From: an uncultured Fibrobacter sp.
Lineage (GTDB): Bacteria; Fibrobacterota; Fibrobacteria; Fibrobacterales; Fibrobacteraceae
DNA length: 64,000 nucleotides
Direction of reading: 5' to 3'
NCBI GenBank assembly: GCA_934700345.1
Contig: CAKUXP010000002.1
Span: 121,816 to 185,815 of the forward strand
This document shows, in pieces, positions 35,489 through 44,193 of the stretch. A model generated the notes under the pieces. That model did not search any database and was not told the DNA's origin. It was given only the letters and a program-made list of their open reading frames with translations. Position 1 is the stretch's first letter, and the number at the start of each line of letters is the position of its first letter. Made by a program: the position numbers and the translations under genes.

Positions 35489-36576
35489 CTTTTTTGAAAA
35501 CGGAAAAGCGTGTAGCAGTTGATGCCTAGCTGGTGATGAACTTCCCGCAGTTCCAATCCGCCGTTCTCGATGGCGGTTTTCAGTTCGTCATAACGATACA
35601 TCTTGCTGTTGCCATTTGCGATGCATGTAAAGTAGAGCGATGTCGCTTGCAGGGAATATGCCGCTGCTTCGAAACGCTGCCTGTCCCAAATCGGCTCGAG
35701 TACATAGACGTCCGTATTGGCGTCTATCGAACGGAAAATTTTTTCCGAGATTTCGGTAATCTGGGAAAGCGAGAAGCAATCCAGGAACTGGCTCATCCAA
35801 ACGCAATCGGCTCCGCTCGGAAACTCGGTCTTCTTGTCGAGAACATTGCAGGAAATCGTGCCGATGCGGCTTTCAAAACCCGCATTCTTTGCGTTTTCCC
35901 GGGCGACTGCGGTTTGCCCCGGAAGATCGATGATGGAAACGTGAACGTTCGGATTGTGCTTGCAGCAGGCGATGGCCCATTTCGCCGTGTTGCCGCCGAT
36001 GTCGAAAAGCTTTCGGCAGGGTCTTGAAAAGACGATGGGAAGCGCTTCGGGAAATGCTAGGTCCGAATAGAAATGGTCAAAGCCGAACCAGCTTTTTTTG
36101 AACTGTTCGCCTGTCTTGGAAAGTCCTTCATAGACCGTTTTCCAGTCCCCGAAATGTTTCAACCCTTTCGGCTTGCCGCTCCGTACGGATTCCTGCAGAT
36201 CGCTTGCGCCCGCATAGCAGACGTCGTTTGAAAAGTCCATGTTTACGCGGGTCATTTCATCGGTAAGGATGAAGTGCCCGATTTTTCCGAGCGTATAGGC
36301 GGGATCCTTTTCGGAGGAATGTTCTTTCAGCTTGAGAATCCCCATGCCGAGACCCATTTCGGCGAGAACGCTTGCCCCGTAGGCCGACAGGCTTAACTTG
36401 TTTGCGATTTCCTTGACGGTGATTCCCGATTTGCGGAAGCGGCTGACGGTCTCAAGGATGCCCAGATCGCGCAGAGCTTTCGCCGCATGGAAGGAAAGCG
36501 GAGAAAATGCGATTTTCTGGGCCTCGAATTTTGCCCGGACGGCGTCGATGTCGTCTCGGAAATAAAAATCAAACAT
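35485..36576 (-). CDS. apeB: SAM-dependent methyltransferase of the aryl-polyene cluster (ApeB-like)
   Basis: 363 residues from the ATG at 36576 (an in-frame TTG at 36588 is also possible). The N-terminal helical part reads like the winged-helix dimerisation domain of O-methyltransferases (TVKEIANKLSLSAYGASVLAEM). The SAM domain has LFDIGGNTAKWA as the glycine loop, VSIIDLPGQ for the ribose contact, and VWMSQFLDCFS. It should methylate the aryl head group. Only 34 nt separate it from lysC upstream and no hairpin is visible, so both may be on one transcript. Confidence 0.8.
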   Translation of the reverse strand: MFDFYFRDDIDAVRAKFEAQKIAFSPLSFHAAKALRDLGILETVSRFRKSGITVKEIANKLSLSAYGASVLAEMGLGMGILKLKEHSSEKDPAYTLGKIGHFILTDEMTRVNMDFSNDVCYAGASDLQESVRSGKPKGLKHFGDWKTVYEGLSKTGEQFKKSWFGFDHFYSDLAFPEALPIVFSRPCRKLFDIGGNTAKWAIACCKHNPNVHVSIIDLPGQTAVARENAKNAGFESRIGTISCNVLDKKTEFPSGADCVWMSQFLDCFSLSQITEISEKIFRSIDANTDVYVLEPIWDRQRFEAAAYSLQATSLYFTCIANGNSKMYRYDELKTAIENGGLELREVHHQLGINCYTLFRFQKR

Positions 36577-36610
36577 GGTTCGTTCCAATCTTCAAACCGG
36601 AAATCTTTTG

Positions 36611-37933
36611 CTACTTGATGAACGCGGAATAGATGGCGCGGATTGCGTTTTCCATGTTCTCTTCGTCAACGCCGACCAGGATGTTAATCTGCGAAGATCC
36701 CTGGTCGATGATGCGGATGTTGATTTCCTTTTCCGCGAGGGCGGTAAAAAGCTTTGCCGCAATGCCGACCTTGTTTGTCATGCCGTGACCGACCGTTGCG
36801 ACAAGGCTTATCCCCGGAAAGACCTTGACTCGGTCCGGATGCATTTGAAGCAGGATGTCTTCTAGTACGGCGTCCTGTACCGCTTCGAGCGACTTTGTAT
36901 CGACGACGATGCTCATGGAGTCGATTCCGCTTGGGCTGAGCTCGTAGGAAAGGCCTTCGCTTTCAAGAATGGCGAGTACGCGGCGACCGAATCCGATTTC
37001 CTTGTTCATCATGCTCTTTTCGATGTAGATCATCGAGAAGCCTTTACGCCCGGCGATTCCCGTAATGGGGCATTCCGTCTTGTCGGGTGTCGGTCCGATG
37101 ATGGTTCCCGCATCTTCGGGGCGGTTCGTGTTGCGGATGTTGATGGGGATGTTCTTTGCGCGGCACGGGGCGATGGATTCGTCGTGCAGGACGCTCGCAC
37201 CGGAATAGGAAAGTTCTCGGATTTCGCGGTAACTGACGTAGCTGATGGGTTTCGGATCCTTGACGATGCGCGGGTCCGTCATCAGCATTCCGGAGACGTC
37301 TGTCCAGTTCTCATAGACTATCGCGTTGATTCCATTGGCGAGAACCGCTCCCGAAATGTCCGAGCCACCGCGGGAGAATGTCTTGACCTGCCTGTGCGGG
37401 CCTTCTCCGTAGAAACCCGGGACGACGAACAGCTGTTTTTCGTCGGAAAGCGTCTGGGCGATTGTTTCGTAGCTTTTGGGCGTGATGCGGTAGCGTTCGT
37501 CAAAGGCGATGAGATCGCAGGAATCAACGAATTTTGCTCCGAGATATTCCGCCATCAGCCGGGCGCAGAGAAATTCTCCGCGGGAAACCAGGAAGTCGAT
37601 GGAAACGCTTCCGTCGTTTGCCTTGAGGCGCGCTTCGAGCTCCGCCAGATCGTCACCGATTTTCGTGTTGAGGCTTAGGTCTTTCGCAATGTCTAGGTAG
37701 CGATTACAGATCATGCCCCACGGTGCCGAAAAGTCCAGACCCTTGGTGGCGAGATCGTAAGTCGTGTAGAGCAAATCGGTCAGTTTCGTTTCTTTCGGGT
37801 TTCGCTTTCCCGGAGCGGAAACGACGACGACCTTTCGCCGGGAATCCGCCTCGACGATTGTCTTGACCTTTTGAAACTGCGTTGCTTCGGCTACGGAACT
37901 CCCGCCAAATTTGCAAACGATGCGATCTGCCAT
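36611..37933 (-). CDS. lysC: Aspartate kinase
   Basis: A 440-residue monofunctional aspartokinase. The N-terminus CKFGGSSVA and FVDSCDLIAFDERY plus FSRGGSDISGAVLA form the kinase site; two ACT domains (about 300-440) provide allosteric control, probably by lysine and/or threonine. First step of the aspartate pathway, which feeds dapB, lysA and ddh. Its position just upstream of the apeBCD genes on the same strand is unusual. Upstream 120 bp carry no recognisable lysine riboswitch. Confidence 0.92.
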   Translation of the reverse strand: MADRIVCKFGGSSVAEATQFQKVKTIVEADSRRKVVVVSAPGKRNPKETKLTDLLYTTYDLATKGLDFSAPWGMICNRYLDIAKDLSLNTKIGDDLAELEARLKANDGSVSIDFLVSRGEFLCARLMAEYLGAKFVDSCDLIAFDERYRITPKSYETIAQTLSDEKQLFVVPGFYGEGPHRQVKTFSRGGSDISGAVLANGINAIVYENWTDVSGMLMTDPRIVKDPKPISYVSYREIRELSYSGASVLHDESIAPCRAKNIPINIRNTNRPEDAGTIIGPTPDKTECPITGIAGRKGFSMIYIEKSMMNKEIGFGRRVLAILESEGLSYELSPSGIDSMSIVVDTKSLEAVQDAVLEDILLQMHPDRVKVFPGISLVATVGHGMTNKVGIAAKLFTALAEKEINIRIIDQGSSQINILVGVDEENMENAIRAIYSAFIK

Positions 37934-38053
37934 TGGAATATCCTTTTTGTAAAAAAAAAGAAGTTTCTGTAAAAAATAGTAATCATCGGTAGATTTTTTG
38001 GTTCGAAAAGCGTTATTGGGGATGTGGAAATTTATACACGTTGAGGAAATACG

Positions 38054-38953
38054 ATGGACGATTCAAAAAGTCTTCTGGAAGTGGCTTCGCGTTCGACGGT
38101 TCCCGTCCTTCTCTGTGGCGAATCGGGAACGGGAAAGGAAGTGATGGCTCGGCGGCTCCATGCGCACAGCGACCGTTCAAAAGGCGCATTTGTCGCGGTG
38201 AATTGCGGAGCGATCAGTCCGGGTCTCGTAGAAAGCCTGCTCGAAGGTTCTTACCGCGGAGCCTATACGGGAGCGGTATCGAATCAGCTCGGGCTTGTGC
38301 GAGCTGCGGATCACGGTACGCTCTTTCTCGATGAAATCGGCGAGCTCCCCCTTGAAAGCCAGACTCGTCTCTTGCGCATCTTGCAGGAACGCGCGGTAAT
38401 GCCGGTCGGTTCGCAGCGGAGCATTTCCGTAGATTTCCGACTGGTCTGTGCGACGCACCGGAATTTGCGCTCGGCGGTCAAGGCGGGGCGCTTTCGCGAG
38501 GATCTGTTTTTCCGCCTGAATGTTTTTCCGATTCATCTGCTTCCTCTTCGGGAACGCTTAGACGAGTTGCGGACCATCGCCGCGGAAATTTGGAGCGGGC
38601 TTTCTTCGCGCCCGCTTTCCGACGGAGAATTGCAGGGCCTTTGCCGTTTTCCATGGCCTGGAAATGTTCGGCAGCTCAAAAATGTCTTGGAGCGCTTCCA
38701 ACTCTTGCAAAACCTGGGAAGAACACTAGACGACATTCTCGCCGAAGAACCTTGGGATTTGCATCCGTCGCGGGAAATTTGCGTCCGGGAACGCCGTTAC
38801 CGCTATGGAAATCTTCCTTCCTGGAAAAGTATCCTCGAAGCGATGGAAGAAGCTCGTAACAACAAGTCCCGAGCTGCCCAGATTTTGGGAATCAGCCGGG
38901 GTTCGCTCTGCTATCAGCTGAAGAAAAACTCCCCGTGCCCGAAACCTTCTTAA
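38054..38953 (+). CDS. Stand-alone sigma-54 activator (AAA+ plus Fis-type HTH, no sensor domain)
   Basis: A 299-residue protein beginning almost directly with the AAA+ domain: Walker A GESGTGKE at 22-29, the sigma-54 contact loop GAYTGA at 69-74 (Tyr for the usual Phe), Walker B LFLDEIGELP, the arginine-finger region FREDLFFRLNVFPI and a C-terminal HTH_8 domain (NNKSRAAQILGISRGSLCYQL). The receiver or PAS domain found in NtrC-type proteins is absent, as in PspF. It should activate RpoN promoters, probably under control of a partner protein. A GAGGA ribosome site supports the start. No clear RpoN promoter was seen in the window. Confidence 0.85.
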   Translation: MDDSKSLLEVASRSTVPVLLCGESGTGKEVMARRLHAHSDRSKGAFVAVNCGAISPGLVESLLEGSYRGAYTGAVSNQLGLVRAADHGTLFLDEIGELPLESQTRLLRILQERAVMPVGSQRSISVDFRLVCATHRNLRSAVKAGRFREDLFFRLNVFPIHLLPLRERLDELRTIAAEIWSGLSSRPLSDGELQGLCRFPWPGNVRQLKNVLERFQLLQNLGRTLDDILAEEPWDLHPSREICVRERRYRYGNLPSWKSILEAMEEARNNKSRAAQILGISRGSLCYQLKKNSPCPKPS

Positions 38954-38995
38954 ATTCTATTTTATGGATGCTCGTATTTGAAATGGAGTTCAAAG

Positions 38996-40429
38996 ATGAA
39001 ACATGTGTTTTTGATCGTTCCCGCCTCTGTCGGCGTAGATACTTCGGCTGCGGCAAAGTCCGTTCTTGACGCGGTAAGTAAAAATGTAAAAACGGTTTGC
39101 GCGTTTGCCGCTGTCGAAGAGATCCCATCGATGTTACAATCATCGGGAGCAGACGCTTCGATGGAAGCCTTGGTGGGGAAAGTGCAGTCCTCTTCCGCAG
39201 AGGCGGTCGTCGTGACGGGCGTTTTGCCGGAATGTTCCGTCCGCAGCGAAACCTTGAATATCCAGATGGCGGCGGCCTTGGACGCCGACGTCGTTCTGAT
39301 CGCAGATACCGATGAAGTTGGCGGAGCGGTTGCTCTTGATTTTCTTTCGCAAAAAATTCGCGTTGCGTTTGTGTGCGCTTCGGGAGATTCGGTTTGCGAA
39401 GAGGCTGTTCAGAAAATTCTTTCTGCGAAATCCGAGCATCGAATTTCCCAGGCGGAATTTCGTCGCAACCTGATTTCGCTCGCTTCGAGAAACCTCAAGC
39501 GCATTGTCCTTCCGGAAGGAGCGGAACCGAGGACGCTCAAAGCCGCTGTCGAAGCGTTTGAAAGGAAAATTGCGGTTCCGGTCCTCATTGCCAAGCGTTC
39601 CGCTGTCGAAGCGGAAGCGGCCCGTCAGAACTTGAAAATCCCAGAAGGCTTTGAAATTATCGAGCCGTCCGAGGAACTTGCCGAAAAGTATGTCCCGCTT
39701 TTGGTGGAACTTCGCAAGGCAAAGGGAATGACCGAGGAAAAAGCCCGCGAAGTCCTGAAGGATCCGGTGTTCCTGGGAACGATGATGCTCAAAAAGGCGG
39801 AAGTGGACGGTCTTGTCTCCGGAGCGGTTCATTCCACGGCGGATACGGTCCGCCCGGCGTTGCAGGTAATCAAGTGCGCTCCGGGTGTCAAGTCGATCAG
39901 TTCTGTTTTCTTTGTCTGCTTGCCGTCCCAGGTTCTCGTCTTTGGAGACTGCGCGATAAACTTGAACCCGAACGCCGAAGAGCTTGCGGGCATTGCCATC
40001 CAGAGCTACGATACGGCAAAGGCTTTTGAACTTCCGGCTCGCGTAGCGATGCTCAGCTATGGCACGGGAAACAGCGGAAAAGGCGACGATGTCGATTTGG
40101 TCATTGCGGCAACGGAAGCGGTACGGAAGTCCCGTCCGGATATTCCTATTGATGGACCGCTGCAATATGATGCGGCGACGACAGAAAATGTCGCTCGGCT
40201 CAAGGCTCCGAACAGTGCGATTGCGGGAAAGGCGACCGTTTTGATTTTCCCGGATCTTTCCGCGGGAAACATCTGCTACAAGGCTGTTCAGCGTTCCGCT
40301 CCGGGCGTCATCGCGGTCGGTCCGATGCTTCAGGGTTTGGCGAAGCCGGTGAACGATCTGTCTCGTGGAGCTCTTGTCGAGGATATCGTCTATACGATTG
40401 CCCTGACTGCCATCCAGGCTCAGAATTAA
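38996..40429 (+). CDS. pta: Phosphate acetyltransferase
   Basis: From the ATG at 38996 it has 477 residues. The C-terminal 320 residues are the PTA catalytic domain (IVLPEGAEPRTLKAAVEA at the start, DGLVSGAVHSTADTVRPALQ, and GDCAINLNPNAEELAGIA, YGTGNSGKGDD, GPLQYDAA). The N-terminal 145 residues resemble a shortened BioD-like domain (VFLIVPASVGVDTSAAAKSV) without the DRTGG domain of long Pta. It interconverts acetyl-CoA and acetyl-phosphate for acetate formation. No ackA adjacent. A strong terminator follows. Confidence 0.9.
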   Translation: MKHVFLIVPASVGVDTSAAAKSVLDAVSKNVKTVCAFAAVEEIPSMLQSSGADASMEALVGKVQSSSAEAVVVTGVLPECSVRSETLNIQMAAALDADVVLIADTDEVGGAVALDFLSQKIRVAFVCASGDSVCEEAVQKILSAKSEHRISQAEFRRNLISLASRNLKRIVLPEGAEPRTLKAAVEAFERKIAVPVLIAKRSAVEAEAARQNLKIPEGFEIIEPSEELAEKYVPLLVELRKAKGMTEEKAREVLKDPVFLGTMMLKKAEVDGLVSGAVHSTADTVRPALQVIKCAPGVKSISSVFFVCLPSQVLVFGDCAINLNPNAEELAGIAIQSYDTAKAFELPARVAMLSYGTGNSGKGDDVDLVIAATEAVRKSRPDIPIDGPLQYDAATTENVARLKAPNSAIAGKATVLIFPDLSAGNICYKAVQRSAPGVIAVGPMLQGLAKPVNDLSRGALVEDIVYTIALTAIQAQN

Positions 40430-40443
40430 TTTATCTGGAAAAT

Positions 40444-40686
40444 TCAAATAAAGTAATCCCTGCACGATTCGCGGGGATTTCTTTTCGGTTTTTTTATAAA
40501 GTTTAAGCTTTTAGGGTAACGCTGGAAAATGTTTATTCCGAGATAATCGTAAATCCTTGCACGTGCTGTTTCTTTTGGTTTATCGGAGTGTTCTATATAT
40601 GCTTCTTTAAGGGTGAATTCGTCTTTGTTTTTGAAACAGGTATCAATATTGTTTGCTAGACTTTTTATAAATAAAAATATAGACCC
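40444..40686 (-). pseudogene. C-terminal gene remnant without start codon
   Basis: An 80-codon frame on the minus strand bounded upstream by TAG (40687-40689) and ending TGA. It has no ATG, GTG or TTG in a useful place, yet reads like real protein: DTCFKNKDEFTLKEAY, then KETARARIYDYLGINIFQR near the end, a pattern like C-terminal winged-helix segments attached to some DNA-modification proteins. The last 15 codons are written through the pta terminator. I take it for the tail of a lost gene. Family guess weak. Confidence 0.4.
40455..40485 (+). terminator. Terminator after pta
   Basis: AATCCCTGC and GCGGGGATT pair with one internal T-G around ACGATTC and are followed by a T-rich run. Confidence 0.7.
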
Positions 40687-40862
40687 CTAAAAATGTCATT
40701 ATGTGACATATCAAATGAGCTCTCAAAAAATATTTAATAATATCGCGTTCTCGCTTTAAGCGATAGTGACTCTTGAAACACAGCTGTGATCCGTTTTAGG
40801 CATTAAACCAAGACTCAAAACACTATGTTTTTCCCGAATAAACTTTGACCGCAGAATTCTCA
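40687..40862. other. AT-rich intergenic stretch
   Basis: 176 bp, strikingly AT-rich for this window, between the gene remnant and the cellulase stop. Short inverted word TGTCATTATGTGACA at about 40695 is visible; no ORF, RNA gene or strong terminator found. Confidence 0.4.
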
Positions 40863-42983
40863 TCATTTCACAGCGACCCTTTTGACGACATCCGCCCGGA
40901 CGGTCTTGATCTTGGCAAAGTAGATTCCCGAGGGAAGGCTCGGCAGCGCGACGCGCACCGAGTTGCCGTTTACGGAATGGCGGAGCAGTTCGCGGTCCTT
41001 CAAATCGAACAGGCGGATTTCTTGAATCTTTTCCGGAGAATCGATTTGCAATTCGGGACCGGCAACTTTTACCGATACGATTTTTTGAAGTCGCGAAACC
41101 TTTTGGATTGCCGTCGGATCGGACGGGTCAAAGCCTTTTTCTTCGACGAACTTGGAAATCAGATGGATGAACTTGACCTGGTAGCCGATACTCGGTTCCG
41201 TCACCTGCCAAAAGTTCATCGGCCAACCGTTGTTGATGTCCCGATACATCTTTTCGTGAGGTTCGCCGACCGGGCGTTCTTCCGCAAAGCACAGCTGGTT
41301 GTTCCGAACGCTTCCGCACGACTGGTTGTCGCAACAGGCGTCCCATTTGTAATCCGAATAGGGACCGCCCGCCAAGTATCCGGGCGCGGGATTCCGGTCC
41401 CATTTGGAGCCGTCTTCGAACCATTTGTGGTAAATGGACATGATGCTGTGGCTTGCGCCGTAGGAACCCATGTTGGTGAGATACACAAACCCGAACGGAT
41501 TGACTCCGTGGATGTAATGCAGGTATTCTTCGGCGGCCCTGTGATATTTTGCCGAATCGATTCCCGAAATTTTCAGCTTGGAAAGCCTGTCGAACAGGAC
41601 GCCGTACGCGGACTTGTGCCCGTTGGAACCCCAGTTGTAATCCCGGCTAAAGCTCCGGTAGCCGTCGGTCGGAAAGGATCCCATGAAATCCCCGGGCTTG
41701 TTCATCAGCGAAACGAACTTGGATTCGATATCCGCCTTGATATCCGGCTTCGGATTTGGCAGGGTCAGGTAGAGGATGAACATATTGTGCTGGTCGTATC
41801 GGTAGGAATCTCCCCACCAATTGATGAGCGGAAACCTGGAGTAATTATCTTCAAAGAGCTTTTGGTAGGATGCGTCTCCGGTAAGCTCGTAGAGTCGAAG
41901 AGCGGCGTTCAAGCGATTTTCCAGGCGGCTGTTTTCTTCGGTTACTTCTTGCTGTCCCGCAGCGAGACCTATCGTCCCTTGGGCGGAATCGTTGTTGAAG
42001 AACATCGAGTCGGGATGAGTCTCTGCCCAGGCAAATGCTTTCTCCGCGGCGTTGTATAGCTTCTGGTAGTAGTCTCCCTTGAAAATTTTCGCCATCTTGG
42101 CACCGTAGGCAAAAGCCTTTGCCGCCGAATAGGTGGCTGTTGCGTTGGGTTCGCCGTAATAGGTTCTGCCCGTTGCCGCAGACGGCGGAGAAACACTGCT
42201 CTCGCCGATGACCGAAATCATGGAGCCGTCGTCGTTCTGGAGGCGGAGCAGATGTTCAAGTCCCCACCACGCTTCGTCGAGAATGTCCGGGATGCCGTTT
42301 CCGGATTCTGGAATATTGTAATCGTCCGTAAAGGCTTTGGGCCTGTCGAAATAGGCCATCAGCAACGCTTCGACATAATTGCCATTCCAGTCCGTGTATT
42401 TGTTGTAATCTCCCGCGTCAAACCAGCCTCCGCTCACATCGCGTTCGAGACTTGCGTTTGTCGAATCCATAAACGACCGTGCTCTTGTGTCTTGTGCATG
42501 GTTTACGCCGTCTGTCCAATCCGCTCCCGCATACCGGGCTTCTTTCTCCATCCCAACCCGCTGGTAATAGAGCATCCGCACAGCAGCTTTGAGCACGTCG
42601 TTGTAAACGTCTTCCCGGACCTGGAACGGGAAGGATTTTTTGGATGCGTCGGCGGCGTCTTGGATATAGTAGGTTCCGCCTTGCGTAATCGCGCTGAAGT
42701 CAAACCACCAGATTTTATCTCCCGAAGAAGAATCGGTGACGCCGCCATTGTGCAGCGCGGGCGTTCCTGTGAAGACGACTTTTCCGGATGAGGATTCTAT
42801 GACCTGGATGGAATTTCCCGGCGTGTAGGAAAGCGCGGAATCGAAACCGACCTGCGGAGAGCGCAAAACGGCAACTTTCGTGTCTGCCGGGCGATAGCCA
42901 AATTGATCGACCGTGATAAAGACATCTTCGGCGAAAGCGATGCCACACGCTGTGGCGACCGCGGCGATAAAAAGCGGTTTCAT
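40863..42983 (-). CDS. Secreted glycoside hydrolase family 9 cellulase with C-terminal sorting domain
   Basis: 706 residues from the ATG at 42983 (AGGA a few bases upstream; the ATG at 42995 is the alternative). Signal peptide to about residue 19 (IAFA-ED). An immunoglobulin-like CelD_N domain (about 20-120) precedes the (alpha/alpha)6 GH9 domain: SGGWFDAGDYNKYTDW with the catalytic-base aspartates, GIPDILDEAWWGLE, GVNPFGFVYLTNMG and QVTEPSIGYQ with the presumed acid glutamate. The last 80 residues look like a type IX-type sorting tail (IRLFDLKDRELL, LPSGIYFAKI). It should hydrolyse beta-1,4-glucan at or outside the cell surface. Confidence 0.88.
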   Translation of the reverse strand: MKPLFIAAVATACGIAFAEDVFITVDQFGYRPADTKVAVLRSPQVGFDSALSYTPGNSIQVIESSSGKVVFTGTPALHNGGVTDSSSGDKIWWFDFSAITQGGTYYIQDAADASKKSFPFQVREDVYNDVLKAAVRMLYYQRVGMEKEARYAGADWTDGVNHAQDTRARSFMDSTNASLERDVSGGWFDAGDYNKYTDWNGNYVEALLMAYFDRPKAFTDDYNIPESGNGIPDILDEAWWGLEHLLRLQNDDGSMISVIGESSVSPPSAATGRTYYGEPNATATYSAAKAFAYGAKMAKIFKGDYYQKLYNAAEKAFAWAETHPDSMFFNNDSAQGTIGLAAGQQEVTEENSRLENRLNAALRLYELTGDASYQKLFEDNYSRFPLINWWGDSYRYDQHNMFILYLTLPNPKPDIKADIESKFVSLMNKPGDFMGSFPTDGYRSFSRDYNWGSNGHKSAYGVLFDRLSKLKISGIDSAKYHRAAEEYLHYIHGVNPFGFVYLTNMGSYGASHSIMSIYHKWFEDGSKWDRNPAPGYLAGGPYSDYKWDACCDNQSCGSVRNNQLCFAEERPVGEPHEKMYRDINNGWPMNFWQVTEPSIGYQVKFIHLISKFVEEKGFDPSDPTAIQKVSRLQKIVSVKVAGPELQIDSPEKIQEIRLFDLKDRELLRHSVNGNSVRVALPSLPSGIYFAKIKTVRADVVKRVAVK

Positions 42984-43059
42984 CCAAATCCTCATCGTTT
43001 ATCCGCCAAGATTTTTGAAGCGGATTTTTCCTAATATAATTTCACAACGAAAAAAAAGC

Positions 43060-43488
43060 CTAGATTTCGATGAATTCTTCATTGCTGACGATGAAGTTCC
43101 AAAGCCTTTCCACGGTGCGCTCCGGGTTTTTCTTTAAGGAACATTCCCAGACAACAGCTACCCGGAAGCCTTGCAGGGAAAGTTCCCGCTGCGTTTTCAC
43201 GTCCCGCGCCACGTTCTTATCGAACTTTTCGTTCCAAAATGCCGAGCGGGACTTGGGGCGCGTCGTCATCGAGCATCCGTGCTGGTGCCAGAAACAGCCG
43301 TTTACAAAAACGACAACCTTGTATCGGAGCACGAAAATGTCCGGTCTTCCCGGCAGGTCGCGCCGCTGCAAGCGAAAACGCAAGCCTTTCCCGAACAGCG
43401 CCTTTCGCACGAGGATTTCCGGCTTCGTATCCTTGGAATGGACTGCCCGCATCATTTCCGAGCGGGTCATCGGTTCTTTCTTACGCAT
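43060..43488 (-). CDS. vsr: Very short patch repair endonuclease (Vsr)
   Basis: A 142-residue Vsr: MTRSEMMRAVHSKDTKPEILVRKALF, the active-site segment DLPGRPDIF with the essential Asp, and FVNGCFWHQHGC with zinc ligands and the aromatic wedge. It nicks T:G mismatches arising from deamination of 5-methylcytosine. Its usual partner, a cytosine methyltransferase, is not in the window. It overlaps the DUF975 stop by 8 nt. Confidence 0.92.
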   Translation of the reverse strand: MRKKEPMTRSEMMRAVHSKDTKPEILVRKALFGKGLRFRLQRRDLPGRPDIFVLRYKVVVFVNGCFWHQHGCSMTTRPKSRSAFWNEKFDKNVARDVKTQRELSLQGFRVAVVWECSLKKNPERTVERLWNFIVSNEEFIEI

Positions 43489-44104
43489 GAACCTTCAGGT
43501 TCTCGTAGAACTTGGCAAAGGCGGTCATGAAATACGGCGAAACCCAGATGGCCGCGATGCCGAACGTGACGATGCAGAGAATCCACCAGCCGATGAAGCT
43601 TAAGAAAAGCTTGAACAGTTCCCACTTGTGACCGTCCATCATTGCCCTGCTTTTTGTAATCGCTTCGGTTGCGGAATACTCGGGATGGTCAATCAGGATA
43701 AAGTAAACGAGGGAATAGGAAAACGCCTTGACGATTCCCGGGATGACGAGAAGCAGCGACCACAGGAGGAGAAAAATCGAGGCGAGAATTTCTGTCCAGA
43801 GAATTTTTCCGAAAAAGCGGAGGCTCGTGTATCCGAGAAGTAGCCGGGAATAGGTTAAAGGATTTTTTCGAATGATGTCCAAAAAACAGGCGAAAAATCC
43901 GACGGTGAGAACGGATTGGACGCACGCAACGCAAAAGGAAAGCAGAAGGCTGGACGTGTTGTCGTCGATGGGAATTCGGACAATGATGGTGATAATTTCG
44001 TACAGGACGGTCGTGATGCAGGCGAATGCCCAGTTGCCGCGAAGAGCGTTACGGGCGGTTTCTCGGATCTTTTGACAGGAAAACGGAATTTGGGTCTCGG
44101 TCAT
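43481..44104 (-). CDS. DUF975-type membrane protein
   Basis: 207 residues from the ATG at 44104 with AGGAGG just upstream. Five or six hydrophobic segments; the region FSYSLVYFILIDHPEYSATEAITKSRAMMDGHKWELF is the signature of DUF975 integral membrane proteins, and the N-terminal IRETARNALRGNW is typical as well. Function of the family is unknown. A longer frame extending to 45415 is the shadow of the opposite lipoprotein gene and is rejected. Confidence 0.8.
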   Translation of the reverse strand: MTETQIPFSCQKIRETARNALRGNWAFACITTVLYEIITIIVRIPIDDNTSSLLLSFCVACVQSVLTVGFFACFLDIIRKNPLTYSRLLLGYTSLRFFGKILWTEILASIFLLLWSLLLVIPGIVKAFSYSLVYFILIDHPEYSATEAITKSRAMMDGHKWELFKLFLSFIGWWILCIVTFGIAAIWVSPYFMTAFAKFYENLKVHA

Positions 44105-44193
44105 GGGAACCTCCTTTGCTTTTTTCAATATAGTTTTTCTTTTGAAAAACGGTTCTTGTGACAAACCGCTTGCAAAATGCTTCGTACATTTGT

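Noticed and set aside
39140..40465. 441-codon minus-strand frame opposite pta
   Set aside because: Arg/Asn/Asp-rich shadow translation with no domain; pta on the plus strand is unmistakable.
40845..42059. 404-codon plus-strand frame opposite the GH9 gene
   Set aside because: Shadow of the cellulase coding strand; no ribosome site or family resemblance.
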